Below, in pieces: positions 8,166 to 16,624 of a stretch of 63,989 bases of DNA. Each line of letters starts with the position of its first letter. The first letter of the stretch is position 1. The stretch spans positions 1-63,989 of the forward strand of contig CAIXFN010000096.1 of assembly GCA_903918755.1 (NCBI GenBank), read 5' to 3'. Source of the DNA: an uncultured Pedosphaera sp. (lineage in GTDB: Bacteria > Verrucomicrobiota > Verrucomicrobiia > Limisphaerales > Pedosphaeraceae). Position numbers and translations under genes: made by a program. Below the pieces are notes generated by a model. It saw only the letters and a list, made by a program, of their open reading frames with translations. It made no database searches and was not told the origin of the DNA.

Positions 8166-10832
8166 ATGAGGACTAAGGAGAATGTCATCATCCTCCGCTA
8201 TGGATGCGCCTTGGTCAGTATCTCCCTGGCGATTGGCGGGCGGTTGCTGCTCGACCCCTGGCTGGGCAAGGGTTTTCCCTTCGCGCTCCCCTTTCTGGCG
8301 ATTTTGATCACGGCGTGGCTGGGCGGTGGGGGCCCGGCGATGGTGGCGATGGTGGTGGGAGGAGTGGCGACCGATTATTTCCTTTTAGATCCCCGAGGCA
8401 GTTTTGGGGTCACGGGCAGCAATGCCTGGGGATTGGCGCTGTATTGTTTCACCGGCCTGGGGATCGCACTGCTCGGCGGGGCCATGCATTCCGCCCGTGT
8501 GCGGGCGGAGCGAAATGCCGTAGCCGCGCGGGTGGCCAATGAAACCTTGGAAGCGCGCGTGCGGCAGCGCACGGATGATATTGCCCGCAGCGAAGCCCGG
8601 CTGGCGGGCATCGTGGAGACGGCCATGGATGGAATCATCAGTGTGGACGGGGAACAGAACGTTGTGATGTTCAACCGGGCGGCCGAGAAGTTGTTTGGTT
8701 GTCCCGCGGCGACGGCGATCGGTCAACCGCTCGCACGGTTCATTCCGGAGCGCCACCGGGAAGAGCACTGGAAAAAAGTGGCGGATTTTGGCCAGAGCGG
8801 GGTGTCGGAGCGGGCGGAAAAGCCGCTGCGTGGCATGCGCGGGCTGCGGGGGGACGGGAGCGAGTTCCCCATCGAAGCGTCCATTTCCCACCTCGAAGTG
8901 GACGGGGAGACGATCTCTACCGCGGTGGTGCGCGATATCACGCAGCGGAACCTGGCGGAAGCAGCGGCGGCCCGATTGGTGGCCATCGTCGAGTCCTCGT
9001 TCGACGCCATTGTGGGCAAGGATCTCAATGGGGTGGTGAACACCTGGAATGCGGGCGCGGAACGGATGTTTGGGTATGGGCCGGCGGAGATACTGGGCCA
9101 GCCGATCACGCGGCTCATTCCCCCCAACCGGCTGGAGGAGGAGGACGCGATTCTCGCCCGGATCCGTCGCGGAGAACCGGTGGAGCATTTTGAGACTGTG
9201 CGGGTGAAGAAGAGCGGCGACTTGATCCAAGTCTCCGTGACGGTCTCGCCGATCCGGGACACCCAGGGGAAAGTCATTGGGGCGTCGAAGGTGGCGCGGG
9301 ACATCACCGGGCGCAAGGAGGCGGATGCGGCCTTACGGGAGCGGGAGGAGCAATTACGCTTGTACGCGGAGCACAGTCCGGCAGCCATCGCCCTGTTTGA
9401 CCGGGAAATGAAATACCAGGTGGCGAGCCGGCGGTGGATGGAGGTTTATCAATTGGGAGAGCAGAATATCCTGGGGCGCAGCCATTACGATGTCTTTCCG
9501 GAGATGAGCGAGGCTTGGAAAGCGGTGCATCAGCGATGCCTGAACGGGGCGACGGAGAAATGCGAGGAAGACGCCTTCGTGCGGGCGGATGGAGTCACGC
9601 ATTGGATCCGGTGGGAAATCCGTCCCTGGCACCGGGCGGATGGAAACATTGGCGGCATCATTATTTTCTCGGAGGATATTTCAGCGCGCAAGCACGCGGA
9701 GACGGCAATGCGGGAGAGTGAGGAACGATTCCGGGTATTGGCCAACTCGATGTCACAACTGGCCTGGATTACCCGGGCGGATGGCTACATTCATTGGTAC
9801 AACCGGCGGTGGTATGAGTACACCGGGACCACGCCCGAACAGATGGAGGGCTGGGGGTGGCAACGGGTGCATGATCCCAAGCGCCTGCCGGAAGTGATGG
9901 AGAAATGGGCGGCGGCGCTGGCCGCGGGGCAGCCCTTTGAAATGGAATTCCCCCTCCGAGGGAAAGACGGGAAGTTCCGCACCTTCCTGACCCGGGGAGA
10001 ACCGCTGCGAGATGTCGGAGGGAAGGTGACGCAATGGTTTGGCACGAACACCGATGTGGAAGCGATGAAACAGGCGGAGAAGCAGATCCAGCAGCTCAAC
10101 GCCGAACTGGAAGAGCGGGTGCGCGAGCGCACGGCGCAACTCGAAGCCGCCAATAAGGAGTTGGAGGCGTTCAGTTATTCGGTGTCCCACGATTTGCGCG
10201 CGCCGTTGCGGGCGGTGAACGGGTTCGCAAAAATCGTGCTGGATGAGTATGGAGCCGAGATGGCGCCCGGGGCGAAGGATTACCTGGAATGGATCCGGGC
10301 CGGCGGGCGGCAAATGGGGCTGCTGATTGACGATTTACTGGCGTTTGCGCGCCTGGGACGGCAGGCGCTGAAAGTGGTGAGCGTGGACATGACGGCGCTG
10401 GTGGAGAAAGTGGTCCAGGAAGCCGGCCGGCAGGCCGAGGGTCGGCCCATCGATTTCCAGATCGGGGTGTTGCCAAGGGCCACCGGCGACCCCGTGTTGA
10501 TTCGGCAGGTCTGGGTCAACCTGATCGACAACGCCATCAAGTACACCCGCGGGCGTGCGCCAGCGATCATTACCGTCGGGGGGGAGAATCGGGAGGGGAA
10601 ATTCGTTTATGAGGTGCGGGACAACGGAACCGGTTTTGATATGAAGTATGCCGGGCGACTGTTCGGAGTGTTTCAACGGTTGCACCGGGCAGAGGAATTT
10701 GAAGGCACCGGGGTAGGGTTGGCGATTGTGCAGCGAATCATCCACCGGCATGGGGGCCAGGTTTGGGCGGAGGCGGAACCCGGGCGGGGCGCGGTGTTCC
10801 GGTTTACGCTTGGGGACGGAATGACACTATGA
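8166..10832 (+). CDS. membrane-bound multi-PAS sensor histidine kinase
   Basis: 888 residues from ATG 8166, which is preceded by a good ribosome site (aggggaga, 8152-8159); an in-frame ATG at 8145 lacks one. N-terminal 110 residues hold three or four hydrophobic segments resembling the KdpD-type DUF4118 sensor region. Four PAS domains follow (beginning near ETAMDGIISVD, ESSFDAIVGKD, EHSPAAIALFD and NSMSQLAWITR), then a coiled coil, a HisKA domain with the phospho-acceptor His in SVSHDLRAPLRAV (about residue 675) and an HATPase_c domain (NLIDNAIKY, DNGTGFD, GTGVGLAIV). No receiver domain is attached. The stop overlaps the start of the next frame as ATGA, implying translational coupling to what was a response-regulator gene. 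Confidence 0.93.
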   Translation: MRTKENVIILRYGCALVSISLAIGGRLLLDPWLGKGFPFALPFLAILITAWLGGGGPAMVAMVVGGVATDYFLLDPRGSFGVTGSNAWGLALYCFTGLGIALLGGAMHSARVRAERNAVAARVANETLEARVRQRTDDIARSEARLAGIVETAMDGIISVDGEQNVVMFNRAAEKLFGCPAATAIGQPLARFIPERHREEHWKKVADFGQSGVSERAEKPLRGMRGLRGDGSEFPIEASISHLEVDGETISTAVVRDITQRNLAEAAAARLVAIVESSFDAIVGKDLNGVVNTWNAGAERMFGYGPAEILGQPITRLIPPNRLEEEDAILARIRRGEPVEHFETVRVKKSGDLIQVSVTVSPIRDTQGKVIGASKVARDITGRKEADAALREREEQLRLYAEHSPAAIALFDREMKYQVASRRWMEVYQLGEQNILGRSHYDVFPEMSEAWKAVHQRCLNGATEKCEEDAFVRADGVTHWIRWEIRPWHRADGNIGGIIIFSEDISARKHAETAMRESEERFRVLANSMSQLAWITRADGYIHWYNRRWYEYTGTTPEQMEGWGWQRVHDPKRLPEVMEKWAAALAAGQPFEMEFPLRGKDGKFRTFLTRGEPLRDVGGKVTQWFGTNTDVEAMKQAEKQIQQLNAELEERVRERTAQLEAANKELEAFSYSVSHDLRAPLRAVNGFAKIVLDEYGAEMAPGAKDYLEWIRAGGRQMGLLIDDLLAFARLGRQALKVVSVDMTALVEKVVQEAGRQAEGRPIDFQIGVLPRATGDPVLIRQVWVNLIDNAIKYTRGRAPAIITVGGENREGKFVYEVRDNGTGFDMKYAGRLFGVFQRLHRAEEFEGTGVGLAIVQRIIHRHGGQVWAEAEPGRGAVFRFTLGDGMTL

Positions 10833-11020
10833 ATCCAAAAAATATCTTGTTGGTGGAAGACAATCCGGCGGACCTGAAAATGACCCTTTACGCGTTGAGT
10901 TGCGTAGAGATCGCGAACCATATCCAGATCGCCCGGGATGGCGTGGAGGCCTTGGAATATTTGAAGACTTCAAGCACGCAGTCCAGGATTTGGGATTGTA
11001 TTGGTTGTTGCAGAACCTGA
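10829..11020 (+). pseudogene. truncated Rcp1-type response-regulator receiver
   Basis: The frame starts at an ATG overlapping the kinase stop and encodes 63 residues. It begins like an intact Rcp1-type receiver (NILLVEDNPADLKMTLYAL, then QIARDGVEALEYL), with the acidic pair present, but the match ends right after the position-40s helix; about ten unrelated residues and a stop follow. Phospho-acceptor Asp, Thr/Ser and Lys are all missing. Related receivers run to about 140 residues, so roughly half is gone, and no remainder appears in the 19 bases before the next gene. Best read as a gene remnant left by a deletion. A functional short protein is possible but unlikely. Confidence 0.75.
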
Positions 11021-11039
11021 CCCCCGCCCGGGATAACCC

Positions 11040-11951
11040 ATGAAGCAGCCGTTGCGAGTATTGATCGTGGAGGACAACGATGCCGACGTGCAACTGCTGC
11101 TGGCGAATTTGCGCGCGGCCGGATTCCAACCGGAATGGAGCCGGGTGGAGACTGACCGGGAATTCCGGGCGGAGATCGCGAAACAGCCGGACCTGATCTT
11201 GTCGGATTACTCGATGCCGGAGTTCGACGGGCTGCGGGCGGCGCAGATTCTGCAGGCGAGCGGCCGGGACATTCCGTTCATCCTGATTTCGGGCACCCTG
11301 GGGGAGGAGATCGCGGTGACGGCGATGCGGCATGGCGTGACGGATTACCTGCTGAAGGATCGCACGGCCCGGCTGGGGGAAGCGGTGATCCAGGCGCTCG
11401 CGCAGCGGCGATTGCGCGGGGAGCAAAAGCAGGCGGAAGCGGCGTTGCAATTGTTCCGCACCCTGATTGACCAATCCAGCGATGGGATTGAAGTAATCGA
11501 TCCGGAAACGGGTCGATTCCTCGACGTGAACGAGACCAGTTGCCGAAGGTTGGGCTATAGCCGGGAGGAACTACTGAATCTGCGAGTAGCGGACGTTGAA
11601 GTCGAACCTCTGGATTCAGTGGCGTGGCGCAAAAATGTGGCCGAAATCCGCGTATTGGATTTCAAGGTCCTGCACCTCCGGCAGAAGCGCAAAGACGGAT
11701 CAACCTTTCCCGTGGAGATTTATGCGCGCTTCCTGAAATTGGACCGGGAATACCTGCTGGCGTCAGTGCGGGACATCACGGAGCGCCGGAAGGCGGAGCT
11801 GGAAAGCGAGAGCCAGTTGGAGGAGCTGAAACGGTGGCATGAAGTTTTGCTGGGACGCGAAGACCGCGTCCTGGAACTAAAACGGGAAGTCAATGAACTG
11901 CTGGCCCGGTTGCACGAGCCCGGGCGATATTCCATCATACCCACCGCGTGA
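11040..11951 (+). CDS. response regulator with receiver and PAS domains
   Basis: 303 residues, cytoplasmic. Residues 5-120 form a receiver (VLIVEDNDADVQLLL; phospho-acceptor Asp in LILSDYSMPEFDG; Thr in SGTLGEE; Lys in YLLKDR). Residues 140-255 form a PAS domain (RTLIDQSSDGIEVID, ending SVRDITERRKAE). A short coiled coil rich in Glu/Arg (LGREDRVLELKREVNELL) closes the protein, a tail often seen in PAS proteins that dock onto kinases. No DNA-binding or catalytic output is present, so it is probably a phosphorelay connector. The stop overlaps the GTG start of the hybrid kinase downstream (GTGA). Confidence 0.9.
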   Translation: MKQPLRVLIVEDNDADVQLLLANLRAAGFQPEWSRVETDREFRAEIAKQPDLILSDYSMPEFDGLRAAQILQASGRDIPFILISGTLGEEIAVTAMRHGVTDYLLKDRTARLGEAVIQALAQRRLRGEQKQAEAALQLFRTLIDQSSDGIEVIDPETGRFLDVNETSCRRLGYSREELLNLRVADVEVEPLDSVAWRKNVAEIRVLDFKVLHLRQKRKDGSTFPVEIYARFLKLDREYLLASVRDITERRKAELESESQLEELKRWHEVLLGREDRVLELKREVNELLARLHEPGRYSIIPTA

Positions 11952-14143
11952 AAATCCCCCTGCCTCCCAATGAAGAACAACGGCTTACGGCGCTGCGGCA
12001 GTATGGCGTGCTGGACTCGCCTTCCGAGCAGGCGTTTGACGACCTGACGCTCCTGGCCGCGCAAATTTGCCAAACGCCCATCTCCCTGGTTTCGCTGGTG
12101 GATGAGGCCCGCCAATGGTTCAAAGCGAAACTAGGCTTTGACCAGCCGGAAACCTCCCGGGAAACTTCCTTTTGCACCTACACCATCCTGACGGGAAGCG
12201 CCGGATTGGAAGTGCCAGACGCCCGGGAGGATCCGCGGTTCGCGGCCAATCCGCTGGTGACCGAAGGGGAGCAAATCCAGTTTTACGCCGGAATGCCCCT
12301 GATCAATCCCGAGGGGCATGCGCTGGGCGCACTTTGTGTCATGGATCGGAAGCCGCGAGTGCTGAGCCCGGACCAGTGGGCGGCCATGGCGGCGCTCGGC
12401 CGCCAGACGATGGCGCAGTTGGAAATCTGCAAGCAGGCCCTCCAATTGAGTAAAGAGGTGGCCAAGCGTGAGCTCGCCGAGGCGCGGCTCAGCGAGGAAT
12501 GCCGAAATCTTGCGCAACAACAGGCGGAAGCACAACGGTTGCTGGTGGTGGCTGCGAAGTCGCGACTCGCCTTGCTCAGTGTGCTGGAGGATGAGCGCCG
12601 CGCGGGGAAGCATCTGCGGGAGAGCGAAGAGCGCTTCCGCCAACTGGCCGAGCACATCGACGAGGTGTTCTGGATCACCGACCCCACCTTGCAGGAGCGG
12701 ATTTACGTGAGTCCCGCCTACGAGAAGATCTGGGGCCGCTCCTGCGTCGACCTGGTCCGGACCTCCCAAGAATGGCAGGAGGCCATTCATCCCGAGGATC
12801 GTGAGCAGGTCGAGCAAGCAGTGGCGAGCCTGAAAAGGTCCGGGGCGTTCGACGTTTGTTTTCGAATCCGCCGGACAGATGGGACGGAGCGGTGGATCCA
12901 TGATCGGGGCTTTGCCGTGCGCAATAACGATGGGGCGGTGTACCGGGTGGCGGGGCTGGCCGAGGATACCACCGACCAGCGTGTCCTAGAGGAACAAATC
13001 CGGAGCGCGCAAAAAATGGAGTCCCTGGGGCAATTGGCCGGAGGCATCGCCCATGATTTCAACAATATCCTGGGCGGACTGACCGGTTTTCTTTACCTGG
13101 CCAAGTTGGAGGCCGGGGAGCAGCCAGTGCTCATGGACTACCTGGAGAACATCGCGTCCTGCAGCCAGCGGGCGGTGGATCTGGTCAAACAAATCCTAGC
13201 TTTCAGCCGGCAGGACAAACCGGAGAAGGAGCCGGTGCGGTTGAACCTGGTATTGTTGGAAGCCCTGAAACTCCTGCGCGCCAGCGTGCCGGCCAATATC
13301 CGGATCCAAACGGAACTGACCGAAGTGCCCATGGTGCAGGCGAACGCCACCGCGGTGCACCAGGTGATCATGAATCTAGGTACGAACGCATGGCAAGCCA
13401 TGGCGGACCAGAACGGGTTGCTAAAATGCGAATTAACCGCCGGGAAAGCAGATGCGGAATTGTTGATCCGCCACCCCGAATTGCGGCCCGGGAATTATGT
13501 GCGGCTGTCCATCAGCGACACCGGTTGCGGCATGGATCGGGCAACGCTGGAAAGAATCTTCGAGCCCTTCTTCACCACGAAGGAAGTGGGGCAGGGCACC
13601 GGCCTGGGGTTGGCCGTGGTGCATGGCATCATGAAAACCCATGAGGGGGCCATTGCCGTGGAGAGCGAGCCCGGGGTGGGAACCACGTTTCACCTTTATT
13701 TCCCGGAACTCCCCAGCCAGCCCCTCCCGGCGCCGGTGCAGGCCGCGCCGATTGCCCGGGGACGCGGGCAGCATATCCTATTGGTGGATGATGAAGCGGC
13801 GATTGCGTGCGTCGGCAAGCTGATGTTGGAACGCCTGGGGTATTTGGTGACCAGCCAGACCAACCCGCTCGAAGCCCTCGCGACGGTGCAGCGGGATCCC
13901 ACAGCATTCGATCTCGTCATTACGGATTTGACGATGCCCGGCTTGAATGGGGAAAAGCTTGGCCGGGAGTTACTGCAATTGCGACCGGACCTGCCGATCC
14001 TCATCGCCACCGGGTTCAGCGTCGTAATGACGCCCCGGAGGGCGCTGGAAGCGGGGTTCCGGGGATTGCTGGCCAAGCCGACCAGCATGCAAACCCTGGC
14101 CGAAACGGTGCGGCTGGCGCTGGCGCCAGTGGGCGGCGAGTAG
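11948..14143 (+). CDS. soluble hybrid histidine kinase: GAF-PAS-HisKA-HATPase-receiver
   Basis: 731 residues starting at a GTG that overlaps the preceding stop. Residues 20-165 form a GAF domain of the type with the segment TPISLVSLVDEARQWFKAK. After a coiled coil comes a PAS/PAC domain (about 220-345), then HisKA with the acceptor His near residue 369 (GGIAHDFNNILGGL), HATPase_c (NLGTNAWQAM, DTGCGMD, GTGLGLAVVHG), and a C-terminal receiver with Asp660 in DLVITDLTMPG. No membrane segment. The HDFNN H-box places it in the NtrB-like/hybrid HPK4 class. No dedicated output regulator is attached; the receiver may serve as phosphate sink or relay. Last gene of the signalling block. Confidence 0.93.
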   Translation: MKIPLPPNEEQRLTALRQYGVLDSPSEQAFDDLTLLAAQICQTPISLVSLVDEARQWFKAKLGFDQPETSRETSFCTYTILTGSAGLEVPDAREDPRFAANPLVTEGEQIQFYAGMPLINPEGHALGALCVMDRKPRVLSPDQWAAMAALGRQTMAQLEICKQALQLSKEVAKRELAEARLSEECRNLAQQQAEAQRLLVVAAKSRLALLSVLEDERRAGKHLRESEERFRQLAEHIDEVFWITDPTLQERIYVSPAYEKIWGRSCVDLVRTSQEWQEAIHPEDREQVEQAVASLKRSGAFDVCFRIRRTDGTERWIHDRGFAVRNNDGAVYRVAGLAEDTTDQRVLEEQIRSAQKMESLGQLAGGIAHDFNNILGGLTGFLYLAKLEAGEQPVLMDYLENIASCSQRAVDLVKQILAFSRQDKPEKEPVRLNLVLLEALKLLRASVPANIRIQTELTEVPMVQANATAVHQVIMNLGTNAWQAMADQNGLLKCELTAGKADAELLIRHPELRPGNYVRLSISDTGCGMDRATLERIFEPFFTTKEVGQGTGLGLAVVHGIMKTHEGAIAVESEPGVGTTFHLYFPELPSQPLPAPVQAAPIARGRGQHILLVDDEAAIACVGKLMLERLGYLVTSQTNPLEALATVQRDPTAFDLVITDLTMPGLNGEKLGRELLQLRPDLPILIATGFSVVMTPRRALEAGFRGLLAKPTSMQTLAETVRLALAPVGGE

Positions 14144-14252
14144 CCAGGGCGGGGGACGGGCGCGCTCGGAGCCGAGGGGCGAATTCCGCGGTCGATTCGG
14201 CTGCAGTTTCTGCTTGGCAGAATGGGGCTTGCGCCCTACAGATGAGGGGCTC

Positions 14253-14425
14253 TTTGAAACCGGCGAACAAAAGTTCGCGTTGAATGCAGTCAAATGTCAG
14301 GGAACCCGGTGGGAATCCGGGACGGTTGCGCCACTGTAACGGCTACGAACTCCCAATGCCACTAAGCGAAAGCTTGGGAAGGCGGGAGTGAGGTCTGAAG
14401 CCGAAGTCAGGATACCGGTTTGATT
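14253..14425 (+). ncRNA. cobalamin (B12) riboswitch aptamer
   Basis: Conserved core elements of the cobalamin riboswitch appear in order: CAGGGAA (about 14298), GGTGGGAATCCGGGACGG, the B12 box GCGCCACTGTAAC (about 14326-14340), and the closing segment GAAGTCAGGATACC (about 14403-14416). Closing stem P1 is perfect: AAACCGG at 14257-14263 pairs with CCGGTTT at 14415-14421. The element lies on the same strand as, and 220 bases before, a secreted-protein gene. Such aptamers bind adenosyl- or other cobalamins and normally turn down corrinoid uptake or B12-replacing genes. Confidence 0.93.
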
Positions 14426-14435
14426 GTGCTCGTCG

Positions 14436-14477
14436 GACTTCGATTGATTTCGAAGTCACTTCTCCGTCAATGAGAAG
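14436..14477 (+). promoter_or_regulatory. hairpins of the riboswitch expression platform
   Basis: Two hairpins follow the aptamer: GACTTCGA (14436-14443) with TCGAAGTC (14450-14457), and CTTCTC (14459-14464) with GAGAAG (14472-14477). The first half of hairpin one, GACTTCG, is also complementary to CGAAGTC (14402-14408) inside the aptamer's conserved 3' segment, so the two pairings exclude each other. This is a plausible switch between bound and free states. No U-run follows, so control may be translational. Confidence 0.5.
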
Positions 14478-14580
14478 GATGAGGCCAGCCTGCCGGACCG
14501 TATTCCGGGAGGATTCGTGTGATGCCTTCATTCCCCGTTTTGCCGGAGTCTGGAGGCTTTTTGCTTTTGGGCTCCGCTCT

Positions 14581-14640
14581 GGTCTTTCCGCCACCCCAAC
14601 CGTTCCGTGATCCTTTTTCACGGAACATTCCGAAAGACCA
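14581..14640 (+). promoter_or_regulatory. nested inverted repeats just before the start codon
   Basis: Outer stem GGTCTTTC (14581-14588) with GAAAGACC (14632-14639); inner stem GTTCCGTGA (14602-14610) with TCACGGAAC (14618-14626), perfect over 9 bp with a 7-base loop. The structure ends 6 bases before ATG 14646, so it covers the ribosome entry site. No U-run, so a translational role is more likely than termination. Confidence 0.5.
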
Positions 14641-14645
14641 GATCC

Positions 14646-16262
14646 ATGAAAATTAGTTCGCTGGCGTTGGCCAGCCTGTTCCTCGTCTCCGTTCTGCCGC
14701 TCCAGGCGCAGTTTGCCACGGCGGTAGTCGATTACACTCCCGGCACGGGCTTCGCCCCCGGATACACCAATGCCGCCGCGGCTTTGGGTACCCCCACGGT
14801 TGGGGCTACCGTGACGCCGTTCGGTCCGGCTTACAACAAGAGCCAACTCGTGTCCCTGGGCACGAACGGATCGCTCACCCTGCGGTTTGATCCCCCCATC
14901 GTCAACAACCCGGCGAATCCATTCGGGCAGGATTTCCTGATTTTTGGCAACACGTTCTTCGCGATCACCAACGGCAATTATTCCGGGGGCGGCATCACCT
15001 CGGGGGTGATCGGCGGCAACAATCCCGGCGCGACGCGGGTGGAAGTCAGCGCGAATGGGACGGCCTGGTTTGTGCTCAATCCCGCGCTCGCCCCAACGGC
15101 CGACAACCTTTATCCGACTGATGGTTTGGGGGATCCGGGAGTGCCGGTTGACCCGGCGCTCGTGGCCGGCAATTTTGCGGGACTGGGTTTGGCGGGAATC
15201 CGGGGGCTTTACCAGGGATCGGCGGGAGGAACGGGCTATGACCTGGCGTGGGCGCAGGATAGTAATGGCCTTCCGGTGAACCTGCCGCTGGTCCGGTTCG
15301 TGCGCGTGACGGTGGAAAGCGGCAAATCGGAAATTGATGCGGTTGCCAGTGTGCGGGGCGTCACGCCAGCGTGGGCGGATGACTTTGTCACCGATCCGGC
15401 CCGGAACGGCTGGAAGACCTTTGGCGGCGCGGATTTGTTCCATTGGAATCCGACCAACGAATGCATTGAGGTGACCTGGGACACGGAACGGGAGAATAGC
15501 TATTTTTATCATCCCCTGGGCACGATTCTGACCCGCGACGATGCGTTTAGTCTGGCGTTTGACCTGCAATTGAACGATGTGGCGGTAACGAATGGCGGGG
15601 GCCAGGTGGCGGTGGGGCTGTTCAATTTTGCCGAAGCCACGAAACCGGAGTTCTCGCGGTCGGCGGCCAGCACGCCCGATCTGTTCGAACTGGATTACTA
15701 TCCGGACACGGGTTACGGCGATTCGATTTCCGCCACGCTGGCGGATCGGACGGTGAATGCCACGAATTACAGCGACTTTTATTTTACCTACGACAACCTG
15801 CCCATGCTCCCCGGCGTGACCTACCAGGTAAAGCTCACCCACGCTGCCGGCCTGCCGTCAATCAGCGGCGAGGTGTTTACGAATGGCGTGCTTTATACCG
15901 CGTTAGCCGATGTCTATGCGGGCCCGATTACGGATTTCCGGCTGGATACGGTCGCGATCAGCAGCTATGCGGGCGATGGATTTGGGGATGATCTGCTGGC
16001 CCATGGCACGGTGAAGAACTTCCTGGTTTCACTGCCGCCGTCCCCGGTGCAAAACTTTTCGGGGGCCCCGAGTTTGGGGGGCTGGCAGGCGCAATTCGGC
16101 AGCCGGAGCAACTGGGTTTATGCCCTGGAACGCACGACGGATTTGGTGTCTTGGTCCGGAGTGGGAATGGCAGCGGTGGGCACGGGAGCCAAGCTGACAT
16201 TGGTGGACCCGCAACCGCCGGCAGCGCGGGCATTTTACCGGGTGAACGCCACCCGACCGTAA
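14646..16262 (+). CDS. secreted protein under cobalamin riboswitch control
   Basis: 538 residues; ATG 14646 gives a signal peptide (MKISSLALASLFLVSVLPLQAQ). Residues 25-230 form an all-beta domain with blocks GQDFLIFGNTFF, RVEVSANGTAWFVLN and RFVRVTVESGKSEIDAV, a pattern I associate with cell-surface proteins seen near corrinoid-uptake genes in other phyla. Residues 235-455 resemble a jelly-roll/lectin-like domain (from WADDFVTDPARNGW). The last 70 residues carry ALERTTDLVSW and end AFYRVNATRP, a module also found at the end of the protein at 60441-63506. Riboswitch control suggests a role in capturing corrinoids outside the cell, but no TonB receptor or Btu gene is adjacent. Function inferred from regulation only. 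Confidence 0.8.
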   Translation: MKISSLALASLFLVSVLPLQAQFATAVVDYTPGTGFAPGYTNAAAALGTPTVGATVTPFGPAYNKSQLVSLGTNGSLTLRFDPPIVNNPANPFGQDFLIFGNTFFAITNGNYSGGGITSGVIGGNNPGATRVEVSANGTAWFVLNPALAPTADNLYPTDGLGDPGVPVDPALVAGNFAGLGLAGIRGLYQGSAGGTGYDLAWAQDSNGLPVNLPLVRFVRVTVESGKSEIDAVASVRGVTPAWADDFVTDPARNGWKTFGGADLFHWNPTNECIEVTWDTERENSYFYHPLGTILTRDDAFSLAFDLQLNDVAVTNGGGQVAVGLFNFAEATKPEFSRSAASTPDLFELDYYPDTGYGDSISATLADRTVNATNYSDFYFTYDNLPMLPGVTYQVKLTHAAGLPSISGEVFTNGVLYTALADVYAGPITDFRLDTVAISSYAGDGFGDDLLAHGTVKNFLVSLPPSPVQNFSGAPSLGGWQAQFGSRSNWVYALERTTDLVSWSGVGMAAVGTGAKLTLVDPQPPAARAFYRVNATRP

Positions 16263-16339
16263 GGTGGACGGGGAACCAACTGGAACCGGCCGGGCCCCCC
16301 AGCGTGGGGCCGGTTCGGAAGCCGCCGAGCAAATAAGAT

Positions 16340-16546
16340 GTGAGCGCATCCCCCTGCATTGAGGTGTGTCAGATGGCCGCGGACAATTCGGTCTGCGTTG
16401 GCTGTTTTCGGACTTTGGCGGAAATCGCCGATTGGCGCTGCCTGTCGGAGGCGGAAAAGATGCGGGTGATCGCAGCCGCCCGGGGCCGCCGGGCGGCGCG
16501 GCCGGGCGGCCAACTTCCGACGGCGGACGAGTCGCCCGGAAGTTGA
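16340..16546 (+). CDS. DUF1289 small cysteine-rich protein
   Basis: 68 residues from a GTG that overlaps an ATG-TGA. The sequence SPCIEVCQMAADNSVCVGCFRTLAEIADW carries the four-cysteine pattern of DUF1289 (SPCI-x-VC, C-x-GC-x-RT, EI-x-W), here quoted only in parts: SPCIEVC, VCVGCFRT, EIADW. The family is thought to bind an iron-sulfur cluster or metal; its role is not settled. Upstream, AACCGGCC/GGCCGGTT around 16283-16314 could form a hairpin after the preceding gene. Confidence 0.85.
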   Translation: MSASPCIEVCQMAADNSVCVGCFRTLAEIADWRCLSEAEKMRVIAAARGRRAARPGGQLPTADESPGS

Positions 16547-16624
16547 ACTGGGTGACCCAATTCGGCCGGTCGGGTGGGAGCGCGGAAGGATTGACTTGCG
16601 CGGTTGAAAATTTATGCTCGCGCC

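Noticed and set aside
14343-15842. 499-codon - strand frame across the riboswitch and the secreted protein gene
   Set aside because: Opposite strand has signal peptide and conserved aptamer; the frame is rich in Arg/His and shows no family pattern.
16283-16314. Terminator after the riboswitch-controlled gene
   Set aside because: An AACCGGCC/GGCCGGTT hairpin is present, but the loop is long and no T run follows, so it was not listed as a terminator.
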